DNA from: Rhodobacter sp. | GTDB taxonomy: Bacteria; Pseudomonadota; Alphaproteobacteria; Rhodobacterales; Rhodobacteraceae | Length of the DNA: 64,000 nt | Reading direction: 5' to 3' | Assembly: GCA_020637555.1 (NCBI GenBank) | Contig: JACKKF010000001.1 | Span: forward strand, 1 to 64,000 | Part shown: positions 9,896 through 17,950 of the stretch, in pieces | Numbering within the stretch: the stretch's first letter is position 1 | How the letters are laid out: each line of letters begins with the position of its first letter | Position numbers and translations under genes: made by a program | The notes under the pieces: model-generated | Databases searched by the model: none | The model's input: only the letters and a program-made list of their open reading frames with translations | What the model was told of the DNA's origin: nothing

Positions 9896-11545
9896 ATGAC
9901 GACCCGTTTCACAGCCGCTTTCGCGGTCCTGATCGCCGCCGCCAACGCAATGGCCCCCTCGGGGGCCGGGGCCTCGACCGGGACGGTCCTGATCGTTGCG
10001 AACGAAGATTACGCCACCCTGCGCGACGCGCGCGGCGCACGCGCCGTGGTGCAATCCGAGGCGACGTTCCGCGCATCCGGGTTCGATGTGGACGTGGCAA
10101 CCGACCTGGGCACTGACGCCCTGCGCGCCGCGCTGTCCGACCTGGGCGCGCGGTTGCGCACCGGTGATGGCGAGCGCGTGGTGATCGTCTTTTCAGGCTA
10201 TGCGATCAACGCGGCCCATGGGATCTGGCTGATGGGCACCGAAGCCCGCACGCCCGATTTCGCGACCATCGAAAGCTATGGTGTGCGGCTTGAAACCTTG
10301 CTGGCCCTGGCCGGGCAGATCCAGGGCGGCGCGGTCGTGGCGATCGCCGACTACGGGTTTCCCGTCACGCCCGCCAGCGGGTTTCAGCCCGGGTTGCCCG
10401 GCACGCTGACCGTGCCGCAAGGCGTGACGCTGGTGCATGGCACGGGTGCCAGCATCGCGGCCTTCCTGCGCGACATGGCGGCACCCGGGACCAATCTGGG
10501 CACGGCGGTGGGCCGGCGATCGGACCTCAGGATCGACGGGTTCAACCCGCCGTATCTGACCTTCCTGCCCGCGGATTGGCAGCCAGCCGTCGATGCCGAA
10601 CGTCAGGCCTGGGGCAGCGCCGTCGACGCGGACAGTGTCGAGGGTTACGATGCCTATCTGGCCGCCTATCCGAACGGCACCTATGCCCAGCAGGCGCAAG
10701 AGGCCCGCCAGCGCCTGCTGAACACGCCCGAAAGGGTCGAGGCCGCGCTTGGTCTCAGCCGCGATGAACGCCGCTCGATTCAGCGTGACCTGACGATCCT
10801 GGGATTCGATCCGCGGGGCATCGACGGGATATTCGGGCGCGGAACGCGGGCGGCGGTGGGCGCCTGGCAGGGCGCCAACCGGTTCGAACAGACGGGATTC
10901 CTGAACCGCGACCAGATCTTTGAACTGGCGCAACAGGGCGCGCGGCGGGCCGCGCAACTGGAAGCCGAGGCGCGCGAACGCCAGCGCGAACAGGAACGTC
11001 AGGACCGGGCTTTCTGGCGCGACACGGGCTCGGGCGGGGACGAGGCCGGGATGCGCGCCTATCTGGACCGCTACCCAGACGGGATCTTTGCCAGCATCGC
11101 CCAGGATCGGCTTGACCAGATCGACGCCCAGCGCCGCGCCGCCGCGCAGGCCCGCGACCGCGCCGCCTGGGATCAGGCGCAGCAGGCGGACACGGTGCCA
11201 GCCTATCGCGCCTATCTGGCCGACTATCCCCAGGGCGCCTTTGCCGATCAGGCAACCGCCCGAATCGAGGAACTGCGCCGCCCGCGCCAGCCGCAGGTCG
11301 ATACGCAAGCGGCGCAGGCCGAGGAAGACGCGATGCACCTGCCCGCATTTTCCCGTCAGATCATCGAGCAACGGCTGGAGCGGCTGGGCCTGGAACCCGG
11401 CCCGGTGGATGGCACCTTCGACCGCCAGACCCGGCGGGCGATCCGGCGATACCAGCGCACCGCCGATCTGCCGGTCACGGGTTATCTGACACCCTCGATC
11501 GTCGCGCGCCTGATGGCCGAAGGGATGGTGGACATCCTGCGCTGA
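9896..11545 (+). CDS. Exported caspase-like pseudoenzyme with three helical repeats and two peptidoglycan-binding domains
   Basis: The start follows CACGGAGGCC. Residues 1-26 look like a signal peptide. Residues 28-230 resemble a caspase/metacaspase p20 fold (NEDYATLRDARGA, then VVIVFSGYAI), but the catalytic histidine of the usual SGH motif is Tyr102 and the usual DAC is DYG at 152-154; the whole protein has no cysteine. Three repeats of about 38 residues (W..A..AD....Y.AYL..YP.G) lie near 236-272, 376-413 and 422-459. Peptidoglycan-binding domains lie near 293-343 (LGFDPRGIDGIFGRGTRAAV) and 488-540 (LGLEPGPVDGTFDRQTRRAI). It probably acts in the periplasm as a binding or scaffold protein. 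Relatives are usually annotated as caspase-family or peptidoglycan-binding proteins; the function is unknown. Confidence 0.8.
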   Translation: MTTRFTAAFAVLIAAANAMAPSGAGASTGTVLIVANEDYATLRDARGARAVVQSEATFRASGFDVDVATDLGTDALRAALSDLGARLRTGDGERVVIVFSGYAINAAHGIWLMGTEARTPDFATIESYGVRLETLLALAGQIQGGAVVAIADYGFPVTPASGFQPGLPGTLTVPQGVTLVHGTGASIAAFLRDMAAPGTNLGTAVGRRSDLRIDGFNPPYLTFLPADWQPAVDAERQAWGSAVDADSVEGYDAYLAAYPNGTYAQQAQEARQRLLNTPERVEAALGLSRDERRSIQRDLTILGFDPRGIDGIFGRGTRAAVGAWQGANRFEQTGFLNRDQIFELAQQGARRAAQLEAEARERQREQERQDRAFWRDTGSGGDEAGMRAYLDRYPDGIFASIAQDRLDQIDAQRRAAAQARDRAAWDQAQQADTVPAYRAYLADYPQGAFADQATARIEELRRPRQPQVDTQAAQAEEDAMHLPAFSRQIIEQRLERLGLEPGPVDGTFDRQTRRAIRRYQRTADLPVTGYLTPSIVARLMAEGMVDILR

Positions 11546-11625
11546 TCCCCGGCGCCGGGCCGGGTGGGCCACCGGCCCACCTGCGGCCGCCCGCCGTGAC
11601 GGCTCGCGACCAACCCCACAACGAA

Positions 11626-11658
11626 ATGGGCCGCGCCGGTTGCCCCGGTGCGGCCCAT
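11626..11658 (-). terminator. Probable terminator after rpmJ
   Basis: On the minus strand ATGGGCCGC pairs with GCGGCCCAT around a 15-base loop, which can itself pair further; TTCGTTG follows. It lies 20 bases beyond the rpmJ stop. A second hairpin GGTGGGCC-ACC-GGCCCACC at 11563-11581 may end the plus-strand gene before it. Confidence 0.5.
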
Positions 11659-11678
11659 CGATTCGGATCCCGAAGAGA

Positions 11679-11804
11679 TCAGCCCTGACGGGCCTTGAAC
11701 TTCTTCTGGGTCTTGTTGATCACATAGATCCGGCCCTTGCGGCGCACGATCTGGCAATCGCGGTGGCGCTGCTTGAGCGAGCGCAGCGAATTTCTGACCT
11801 TCAT
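11679..11804 (-). CDS. rpmJ: 50S ribosomal protein L36
   Basis: This 41-residue protein (MKVRNSLRSLKQRHRDCQIV...KARQG) is the alphaproteobacterial long form of L36, a component of the large ribosomal subunit. It has a good ribosome binding site (GAGGAGAAGG) upstream of ATG at 11804. Only one of the zinc-ligand cysteines of canonical L36 remains, so this is the zinc-independent (C-minus) type. It stands alone, with its own terminator and a divergent tRNA-side neighbour. Confidence 0.93.
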   Translation of the reverse strand: MKVRNSLRSLKQRHRDCQIVRRKGRIYVINKTQKKFKARQG

Positions 11805-11901
11805 CGGCCTTCTCCTCTTCGCGGCGCCAGGCGCCTTGAAACTTTAACGCCCCGCCGGCTTTCGCCTTGGGGCGCGATGGTCACCTGCCCACGAGGGGCG
11901 A

Positions 11902-11976
<75 letters not shown>

Positions 11977-12021
11977 GGAACATCGACCCACCACGAGGGG
12001 CAAGCCGCGTCTGTGGACGGG

Positions 12022-12050
12022 TCTATAAAAGGACTCGCGACCATGTTCAA
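12022..12050 (-). promoter_or_regulatory. Sigma-70-type promoter for tRNA-Val
   Basis: Read on the minus strand, TTGAAC (12050-12045), a 17-base spacer and TATAGA (12027-12022) match the housekeeping consensus closely. Transcription would start near 12015, about 40 bases before the tRNA. It also makes it unlikely that the opposite gene starts upstream of 12050. Confidence 0.7.
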
Positions 12051-12105
12051 GGGCTTTCCGCAGCGCAATTTTCACCGCTATAGTCCCGGCAGAGGAATGC
12101 CGCAG

Positions 12106-12969
12106 ATGCCGATCCCCGTTCATATCGTCGAACCTGAAGAACCGCGTTCCGGCGTGGTCTTTGCCTCGCCGCATTCGGGGCGCGTTTATCCGGCGGATCT
12201 GCTGGATCGATCCCAGGTCAACGCGCGAATCCTGCGCTCGTCCGAGGATGCGTTCGTCGATCTTCTGCTGGCTGACGCGCCGCAATTTGGCGCAACATTG
12301 ATCCACAGCGATGTGCCGCGCGCCTATGTGGATTTCAACCGGGCGTCGGACGAACTGGACCCCGCGCTGATTCAGGGCGCGCCCAGGGCCCCCTTGAACC
12401 CGCGCATCGCCTCGGGGCTGGGGGTTCTGGCCCGGGTGGTGGCCAACGGGCGGTCGATCTACCACGGCAAGCTGACCATGGACGAGGCGCAGGAGCGAAT
12501 CGCGCGCTACTGGACGCCCTATCATGCCGCGCTGTCCGACTTGCTGGCCCGGCAGCACCGGCGGTTCGGACAGGTCCTTTTGTGCGACATGCACTCGATG
12601 CCGCACGAGGCGCTGGCCGGTCATGTCGCCCGCGGCGCCGCGCGACCCGATGTGATCGTCGGGGATCGCTGGGGGGCATCGGCGCAGGGCGGGCTTGTCG
12701 AAGCGGTGGAATCGGTCCTGCGCAGGGCCGGGTTCACCGTCGCGCGCAACGCCCCCTTTGCCGGCGCCTATATCGTGCAACGCTATGGCCAACCCTCGCA
12801 GGGGATGCATGCGATCCAGATCGAAATCGACCGGGCCCTTTACATGGACGAGGCCCGGATCGAACCCCGCGCCGATTTCGCCGCGTTTCAGACAGTGATG
12901 CGCGGCGTGGTGCGCGATCTGGCGGCGCTGGACCTGGGACGCCCCGCGCTGGACATGGCCGCCGAATAA
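12106..12969 (+). CDS. N-formylglutamate amidohydrolase family protein
   Basis: The 287-residue protein carries the family hallmarks FASPHSGRVYP near residue 20, SEDAFVD, VPRAYVDFNR and LLCDMHSMP near 160, with histidine and acidic residues suitable for a zinc hydrolase. It should hydrolyse N-formylglutamate or a related N-formyl amino acid, as in the last step of one histidine degradation route, but no hut genes are nearby. AGAGGA at 12091 sits nine bases from ATG 12106; earlier in-frame ATGs at 12097, 12043 and 12013 are less well supported and overlap the tRNA promoter. Confidence 0.88.
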   Translation: MPIPVHIVEPEEPRSGVVFASPHSGRVYPADLLDRSQVNARILRSSEDAFVDLLLADAPQFGATLIHSDVPRAYVDFNRASDELDPALIQGAPRAPLNPRIASGLGVLARVVANGRSIYHGKLTMDEAQERIARYWTPYHAALSDLLARQHRRFGQVLLCDMHSMPHEALAGHVARGAARPDVIVGDRWGASAQGGLVEAVESVLRRAGFTVARNAPFAGAYIVQRYGQPSQGMHAIQIEIDRALYMDEARIEPRADFAAFQTVMRGVVRDLAALDLGRPALDMAAE

Positions 12970-13179
12970 TCCGGCATTCATCCGGTTTCCCGACAGGTGT
13001 TTCAAGGGTTTCCTGAAATGCCGGCGCGCGACCCGGCGCGCGATTGCGCAAAGGCCCCTGCAAAGCGCCTGTTTCTTCACCGCATGTCGCCGCAGCGCGG
13101 CAATGGATGGCACGGAGCATTCCCAACGGCGCGCCCGCCCACAAGATGGGTCAGTCCGCCGCATTCAGAGAGCCCCACC

Positions 13180-14184
13180 ATGACTCGACCCCTGATTCTC
13201 GCCGCCGTTCTGGGCGCCATCGCCGCGCCCGCGTTTGGCCAGACCGCCGTGCCCTTCACGCTGGACTGGCGCTTCGAGGGGCCCTCGGCCCCGTATTTCC
13301 TGGCCATCGACAACGGCTATTTCGCGGCCGAGGGGATGACCGTCGACATCGCGCCCGGACAAGGCAGCCTGGATGCGATCCCCAAGGTCGCGACCGGCGC
13401 CTTCCCGATCGGCTTTGCCGACATGGCCAGCCTGATCAAGTTCATCGACCAGAACCCCGATGCCCCCGTAACCGCCGTCATGATGATGTATGACGTGCCG
13501 GCCTTTGCCGTGATCGGACGCATCAGCCAGGGCGTCAGCACCCCCGCCGATCTGCAAGGGCGCGTCCTGGGTGCCCCGCCCCCCGATGGTGCCTGGGCAC
13601 AGTTCCCGGTCTTTGCCGCCGCACAGGGGCTGGACCTGAGCCAGATCACCGTCGAACCCGTCGGCTTTCCCACGCGCGAACCCATGCTTGCGGCCGGCGA
13701 GGTCGACGCGGTGACAGGCTTCTCCTTCACCTCGTATTTGTCCACGATCCGGCTGGGCGTCCCGGCCGAGGACCTGTCGGTCATGCTGATGGCCGATTAT
13801 GGCGTGGCGCTTTATGGAAACGCGATCATCGTCAACACCGACTGGGCCGCCGCGCACCCTGATCTGGTGACCGGCTTCCTGCGGGCCGTCGCCCATGGTG
13901 TGCGTGATGCCGCTGCCGATCCGTCGGCGGGCGTGGCCGCCATCGCCCAACGCAACCCCGCACTGGACAGTGACCTCGAGGTCGCGCGCCTGACGATGGC
14001 CTTGCACGACAACATCCTGACGCCCTGGGTGATGGAAAACGGGCTGGGCAATATCGACGCGGCCCGCCTTGCGACCTCGCTGGACCAGATCGCGATGAGC
14101 TACAGCTTTGCCCATACCCCGGATCCGGCGCGCTACTTCACCGACGCCTATCTGCCCGATGATGGCAGCCTGTCGATGCAATGA
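13180..14184 (+). CDS. ABC transporter substrate-binding protein, NMT1/THI5 type
   Basis: The 334-residue protein has a signal peptide (RPLILAAVLGAIAAPAFGQ) and the periplasmic binding fold of the nitrate/sulfonate/taurine/hydroxymethylpyrimidine group: FTLDWRFEGPSAPYFLAIDN at the mature N-terminus, then GYFAAEGM and IGFADMASLIKF. It delivers a small organic solute to the ATPase and permease at 14250-15793. The cargo cannot be read from sequence; no TPP-riboswitch motif is visible upstream. A strong stem-loop follows the stop codon. Confidence 0.9.
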   Translation: MTRPLILAAVLGAIAAPAFGQTAVPFTLDWRFEGPSAPYFLAIDNGYFAAEGMTVDIAPGQGSLDAIPKVATGAFPIGFADMASLIKFIDQNPDAPVTAVMMMYDVPAFAVIGRISQGVSTPADLQGRVLGAPPPDGAWAQFPVFAAAQGLDLSQITVEPVGFPTREPMLAAGEVDAVTGFSFTSYLSTIRLGVPAEDLSVMLMADYGVALYGNAIIVNTDWAAAHPDLVTGFLRAVAHGVRDAAADPSAGVAAIAQRNPALDSDLEVARLTMALHDNILTPWVMENGLGNIDAARLATSLDQIAMSYSFAHTPDPARYFTDAYLPDDGSLSMQ

Positions 14185-14193
14185 GCAGGCCGG

Positions 14194-14220
14194 CCCTGCC
14201 CCGGACCGTTCGGGGCAGGG
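14194..14220 (+). promoter_or_regulatory. 10-bp intra-operon stem-loop
   Basis: CCCTGCCCCG pairs perfectly with CGGGGCAGGG around GACCGTT, just after the binding-protein stop codon. No T-run follows, so it is probably an mRNA-stabilising or partial termination structure, giving more binding protein than ATPase. It also favours the GTG at 14250 as the ATPase start. Confidence 0.55.
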
Positions 14221-14249
14221 TCGCGCAGCCGAACGGAGGACGCGCACGC

Positions 14250-15032
14250 GTGGGCAACCTGATCGAGATCCGGGGCGTTTCGCACGCCTATCGCACCAAA
14301 TCCGGGCCGTTGCCGGTGCTGAAAAACCTGAACATTGACATCCCCGAGGGCAGCTTTTGCGCGGTGGTCGGTCCATCGGGTTGCGGAAAATCCACGCTGA
14401 CGCGGCTGATCGCCGGCCTGATGATCCCCGACGCGGGCGAGGTCTGGCTGCATGGCGAGCGCGTCACCAGTCCGCGCAAGACCGTCGGCATGGCCTTTCA
14501 GAACCCGGTGTTGCTGGAATGGCGGACGATCCTGGACAACGTCCTTCTACCGCTCGAAATCGTCGCCCCGACGATGCCCCGCAGCCAGAAAGAGGCCCGC
14601 GCGCGCGAACTTCTGGCGATGGTGGGTCTCGACGGCTTCGAAACCCGGCGTCCCAGCGAACTGTCGGGCGGGATGCGTCAGCGGGCCAGCCTGTGCCGCG
14701 CGCTGGTGCACCGGCCCGACGTTCTCATCCTGGACGAACCCTTTGGCGCGCTCGATGCCTTCACGCGCGAGGATCTTTGGCAAACCATGCACCAGTTGCG
14801 CGCGCGTGAACCCTTCACCGCCCTGCTCATCACCCACGATCTGCGCGAAAGCGTGTATCTGGGCGATCAGGTCGTGGTGCTGTCCGGCCGCCCGGCCACC
14901 ACGCAATCGGTGATGACCATAGACCTGCCGGGGCCCAGGCCGCTCGACATGCTCTACCAGCCAGAACAGGTCGCGCGGCTCGCGCAGCTACGGCACGAAA
15001 TCCAGATCGCCCAGGGGCGCGAGGTGGCATGA
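14250..15032 (+). CDS. ABC transporter ATP-binding protein (SsuB/TauB/NrtD family)
   Basis: From GTG 14250, which has GGAGGA nine bases upstream, the protein is 260 residues. Walker A is GPSGCGKST, the signature ELSGGMRQRASLCRAL, Walker B VLILDEPFGALDAF, and ITHDLRES holds the switch histidine. It drives the NMT1-type importer. An ATG at 14181 overlaps the previous stop codon but would put the stem-loop inside the coding region. It overlaps the permease start by four bases (ATGA). Confidence 0.9.
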   Translation: MGNLIEIRGVSHAYRTKSGPLPVLKNLNIDIPEGSFCAVVGPSGCGKSTLTRLIAGLMIPDAGEVWLHGERVTSPRKTVGMAFQNPVLLEWRTILDNVLLPLEIVAPTMPRSQKEARARELLAMVGLDGFETRRPSELSGGMRQRASLCRALVHRPDVLILDEPFGALDAFTREDLWQTMHQLRAREPFTALLITHDLRESVYLGDQVVVLSGRPATTQSVMTIDLPGPRPLDMLYQPEQVARLAQLRHEIQIAQGREVA

Positions 15033-15793
15033 TGGACTGGAAAAAGGTTGCCGTTCCTCTCGCCGCGATCGCGCTGCTCTTGGCCCTGTGGGAGGGACTG
15101 GTCTGGGCCATGGGATGGCCGGACTACAAGATGGCCTCGCCCAGCGACCTGTGGCCGGCCTATCTGCGCTATCAGCCCCTGTTCTGGCTGTATGGCTGGC
15201 AAACCCTGTGGCGCACGGTGGTCGGGCTGGCGCTGGCGGTCGTCTTTGGCACGGCGCTGGGCATGGTCATGGGGTTGTCCCGCGTGATGAATGACGCGCT
15301 CTATCCGCTGCTTGTCGGGTTCAACGCCATCCCCAAGGCCACGGTCGTTCCGGTGGTCGCGTTGATGTTCGTGGGGCACCACGACTTCAACACGATCCTG
15401 ATCGCCCTGATGATCAGCTTCTTTCCGATCGCCGTGTCGGTAGCCATCGGGCTCGGCACCCTGGAACCGGAATACCGGGACATCCTGCGCAGCCTGGGGG
15501 CCAGCCGGGTCATGGTATTCTGGAAGATTGCGCTGCCAAAGACCTTGCCCGAATTCTTCGGCGCGTTGAAGGTTGCCGTGACCCTTGCGTTCATCGGCAC
15601 CAACCTGGTCGAGATCATCACCCCGCACGGTCGCGGACTGGGGCATCTGTTTCAAAGCGCGCAGACCAACAGCGACTTCCCGCTGATGTTTGCGGTTCTT
15701 CTCGCTTTGGCCGCGATGGGGATCGTTCTCTACTATGCCATCGTGGCGTTGGAGAGGGTCTTCGCGGGCTGGGCAATCCGGGGCGCGGCCTGA
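15029..15793 (+). CDS. ABC transporter permease (SsuC/TauC family)
   Basis: This 254-residue inner-membrane protein has about six hydrophobic segments and the BPD_transp_1 signature region around YRDILRSLGASRVMVFWKIALP near residue 150, the coupling loop that contacts the ATPase. It is the third gene of the importer operon, with ATGA overlap to the ATPase gene. The spacing and order (binding protein, ATPase, permease) are normal. Confidence 0.9.
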   Translation: MMDWKKVAVPLAAIALLLALWEGLVWAMGWPDYKMASPSDLWPAYLRYQPLFWLYGWQTLWRTVVGLALAVVFGTALGMVMGLSRVMNDALYPLLVGFNAIPKATVVPVVALMFVGHHDFNTILIALMISFFPIAVSVAIGLGTLEPEYRDILRSLGASRVMVFWKIALPKTLPEFFGALKVAVTLAFIGTNLVEIITPHGRGLGHLFQSAQTNSDFPLMFAVLLALAAMGIVLYYAIVALERVFAGWAIRGAA

Positions 15794-15799
15794 GTGCCC

Positions 15800-16000
15800 T
15801 CAGGCCGCCTCGGCCGCGGGGCGTTTGCGTCGCTGGGTCGCGTTGGCGGACGCGGCCCTGCCCTCGGCCTCGGCATCTGCGGAAAGCTCGGCCGCGCTTT
15901 CCTGCGGGATCAACTGTGCCCACCACGCCCAAATTCGCAGGGACTGTTCGAATTGCGATTGCCAAAGCCGGCATACAGCGGTGATCGGATACATGGTCAT
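15800..16000 (-). CDS. Small Trp-rich protein of unknown function (66 residues)
   Basis: A minus-strand frame from ATG 16000 has a very good ribosome binding site (GGGAAAGGAGC). It encodes MTMYPITAVCRLWQSQFEQS and so on: an amphipathic N-terminal half with RIWAWWAQLIPQES, then an Ala/Glu-rich and a basic tail. I do not recognise the family; short phasin-like or membrane-surface proteins have a similar look. An 84-residue frame (15997-16251) ends at its start but has no own ribosome binding site. Confidence 0.45.
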   Translation of the reverse strand: MTMYPITAVCRLWQSQFEQSLRIWAWWAQLIPQESAAELSADAEAEGRAASANATQRRKRPAAEAA

Positions 16001-16277
16001 GGCTGTCGTGCTCCTTTCCCTTGCCGCGATTCTAGCCCTTTCACCCGCCCCGGTCGTTGATATTGCGCAAGTCGCAGCAGGCGAGACACCGGTTGCCGGG
16101 CGATCCGGCAGCTTTCCAATGCATGTGCCGCCATGTTGGGCAGCAGCGCCGCCTGCCTCAGGGCCGCTATCCGCCGTCTGACGCGCGGGTCGCCGCCGCG
16201 GCGCGCCGGCGTGCAAGCCGTGTCCACGGCACGGATGGCGTGCAGGGCCATGCCTCGAGCCTGGTCCCGATCGGGCG

Positions 16278-17099
16278 TCAGCGTCCCAGCATGGCCTTCA
16301 GCGATGCCTGACCCGTCTGAAGCAGGGTCAGCGCGGTGTTCTGCATGCCCGAGGCCTGAATCTGGGCCACCTGTCCGATCAGAAAGAACCGCCGGGTCAG
16401 CGCATCGACCGCCTCAGGATCGGTGAACTGGGCGATGGTGTTCGATCCGGTCAGACGTTCCGTTCGGGTCTTCAGGATTTCGACCTGCTGATCGATGTCG
16501 AGGGTGCCGAAACTGGATGGCAGGTGATAGGCCGTCTCGAAGACCTGCCGCAGGTTGGGTGTGCCGAGAACGGTATACCAGCGCGTCGCTTCACTGCTGT
16601 CCTGCGCCGCCAGCGCCCCGAGATCCCGACCGAGAGCCAGCGCCATGCGCATCGAATCGTTCTGGTCACCAACCGCGATTTCGAAGGACCGATCGCGATA
16701 TTGCGTCAGAATGGTGTCGGCAAATCCGCTCAACTGGTTGCGCGGAACGGCACGGTCGGCAAAGCTGAACGCCTTGGCAAGTGCCAGATACCGCTTGTCC
16801 GCCAGACGGTTGGCAAAGCTGCGGTCGTCATAGACCGAACTTTCCAGCACTTTCTGCACATAGGCCCGGTTCGGCAGATCGTCCTGCAGACCGAATGCAG
16901 TCAGGGTCACCCTGAGGAGCCGGCGATCCTGGACCAATGCCTTTGCACTGGTGATGGTGCCGATCGTCTCGCGGAAATAGGTTTCATCGCGCTGCGCGGC
17001 GGGTGTCTTGGCGAAACTGCGCTGCTGGCTGTCCAGCGTGCGCTGGAGAAAGCGCCAGCCAACATAGCCGTCCATGGGCAGGATCGGTTGAAAGCTCAT
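16278..17099 (-). CDS. Flagellar-locus protein, DUF1217 family
   Basis: The 273-residue protein begins MSFQPILPMDGYVGWRFLQR and contains YFRETIGTITSAKALVQDRR and the repeated pattern F.....PYVQKVLE typical of DUF1217, found next to flbT/flaF in Rhodobacterales and Rhizobiales flagellar clusters. Its exact role is not established. It overlaps flbT by four bases and is the last gene of the flaF-flbT unit. Confidence 0.85.
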   Translation of the reverse strand: MSFQPILPMDGYVGWRFLQRTLDSQQRSFAKTPAAQRDETYFRETIGTITSAKALVQDRRLLRVTLTAFGLQDDLPNRAYVQKVLESSVYDDRSFANRLADKRYLALAKAFSFADRAVPRNQLSGFADTILTQYRDRSFEIAVGDQNDSMRMALALGRDLGALAAQDSSEATRWYTVLGTPNLRQVFETAYHLPSSFGTLDIDQQVEILKTRTERLTGSNTIAQFTDPEAVDALTRRFFLIGQVAQIQASGMQNTALTLLQTGQASLKAMLGR

Positions 17100-17500
17100 T
17101 GCCGCATCGCCGCAAAGAGCCGCTCCTCGCGCGGCAGCAGGGCCCTGAGGTGCCGCATCGCCGGGTAGAATTCCTGGCTCATGACCGCGCGCGACGCACG
17201 GTCCAACAGGCTTCGACTGTCGGCGTCGGTCATGACCTGGCTCAATTGCTCGATCCCGCGCAGCAATTGCGGGCTTGCCTCGTCCGGGTCGGCATCGCCG
17301 GACAGCACCAGTTGCGCGATATAGGCGACGCGCCGCACCGGAGTTCGCACCTCCTCGGGGTGGATGGCATCGCGCAGGCGCAGGATATTCGCGTTGGGTG
17401 TCACGATCGACAGCCGGCTGCGCCGTTCGCCGTTCTCGATCACGGCGCCGTTGATGAGCACCCGTTCATGCGGCGCAAGTTTCAGGATCAAGCCGGTCAT
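17096..17500 (-). CDS. flbT: Flagellin synthesis repressor FlbT
   Basis: The 134-residue protein (GLILKLAPHERVLINGAVIENGERR) is clearly FlbT, which in Caulobacter binds the 5' region of flagellin mRNA and limits flagellin translation until the hook is complete. It overlaps flaF and the DUF1217 gene by four bases each, so the three are translationally coupled. Regulation by mRNA binding is known from relatives, not shown here. Confidence 0.93.
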   Translation of the reverse strand: MTGLILKLAPHERVLINGAVIENGERRSRLSIVTPNANILRLRDAIHPEEVRTPVRRVAYIAQLVLSGDADPDEASPQLLRGIEQLSQVMTDADSRSLLDRASRAVMSQEFYPAMRHLRALLPREERLFAAMRQ

Positions 17501-17877
17501 GCGCCTGCTCCCTGGCCGCGAAGGCCGCGCATCACGGCTGTGTTGATCTCGGCAAGAACATCGGCGCTGGCTGCGCCCGAAAGCACATCGGCAGTGTGTT
17601 TCAGCGTGAACTCGGCCAGATAGAACAGGCGGGCCCGCAAACCGGGGTCAAAGCTGTTGTCCGGATGGGCCAGATCCGAAGCAAACGCCGTCCACAAACG
17701 GCGATTGTCGTTCAGAACCGCAGCAAGCGATGCATCAACGCGCCCGCTGACATGTGGCAGATGGGCATGCAGACGGCCGGTGATCCGGGCAATCACGTCG
17801 TATTCGATATCGCGCGGTGTCCTGAGGGCGCCGGCATGGATGGCATAGGTCGAGTGCGCGTGTGTGGCGACGCTCAT
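17497..17877 (-). CDS. flaF: Flagellin biosynthesis regulator FlaF
   Basis: The 126-residue protein matches FlaF: RTPRDIEYDVIARITGRL, LNDNRRLWTAFASDLAHPDN and LRARLFYLAEFTLKHT. FlaF promotes flagellin production and secretion, acting against FlbT. Its start lies 73 bases after the flagellin stop, separated by a terminator-like hairpin, so flaF-flbT-DUF1217 can be made at a lower level than flagellin. Confidence 0.93.
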   Translation of the reverse strand: MSVATHAHSTYAIHAGALRTPRDIEYDVIARITGRLHAHLPHVSGRVDASLAAVLNDNRRLWTAFASDLAHPDNSFDPGLRARLFYLAEFTLKHTADVLSGAASADVLAEINTAVMRGLRGQGAGA

Positions 17878-17919
17878 CGGGAGCCTCTTTGTGCGAAGTC
17901 AGGGGTCAGGCGGCAGCGA

Positions 17920-17943
17920 GGGACCGGGGGCTGCCCCGGTCCC
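17920..17943 (-). terminator. Stem-loop after the flagellin gene
   Basis: GGGACCGGGG pairs perfectly with CCCCGGTCCC around four bases, eight bases beyond the flagellin stop. It lacks a strong U-run, so it may allow some read-through into flaF and stabilise flagellin mRNA. Confidence 0.6.
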
Positions 17944-17950
17944 CCAGTCC

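Noticed and set aside
12970..13179. Thiamine-pyrophosphate riboswitch before the NMT1-type binding-protein gene
   Set aside because: The conserved CTGAGA and related core sequences are not present.
15997..16251. An 84-residue minus-strand frame upstream of the 66-residue gene
   Set aside because: Arg/Ala-rich composition and no ribosome binding site; only its ATGA-type contact with the next start is suggestive.
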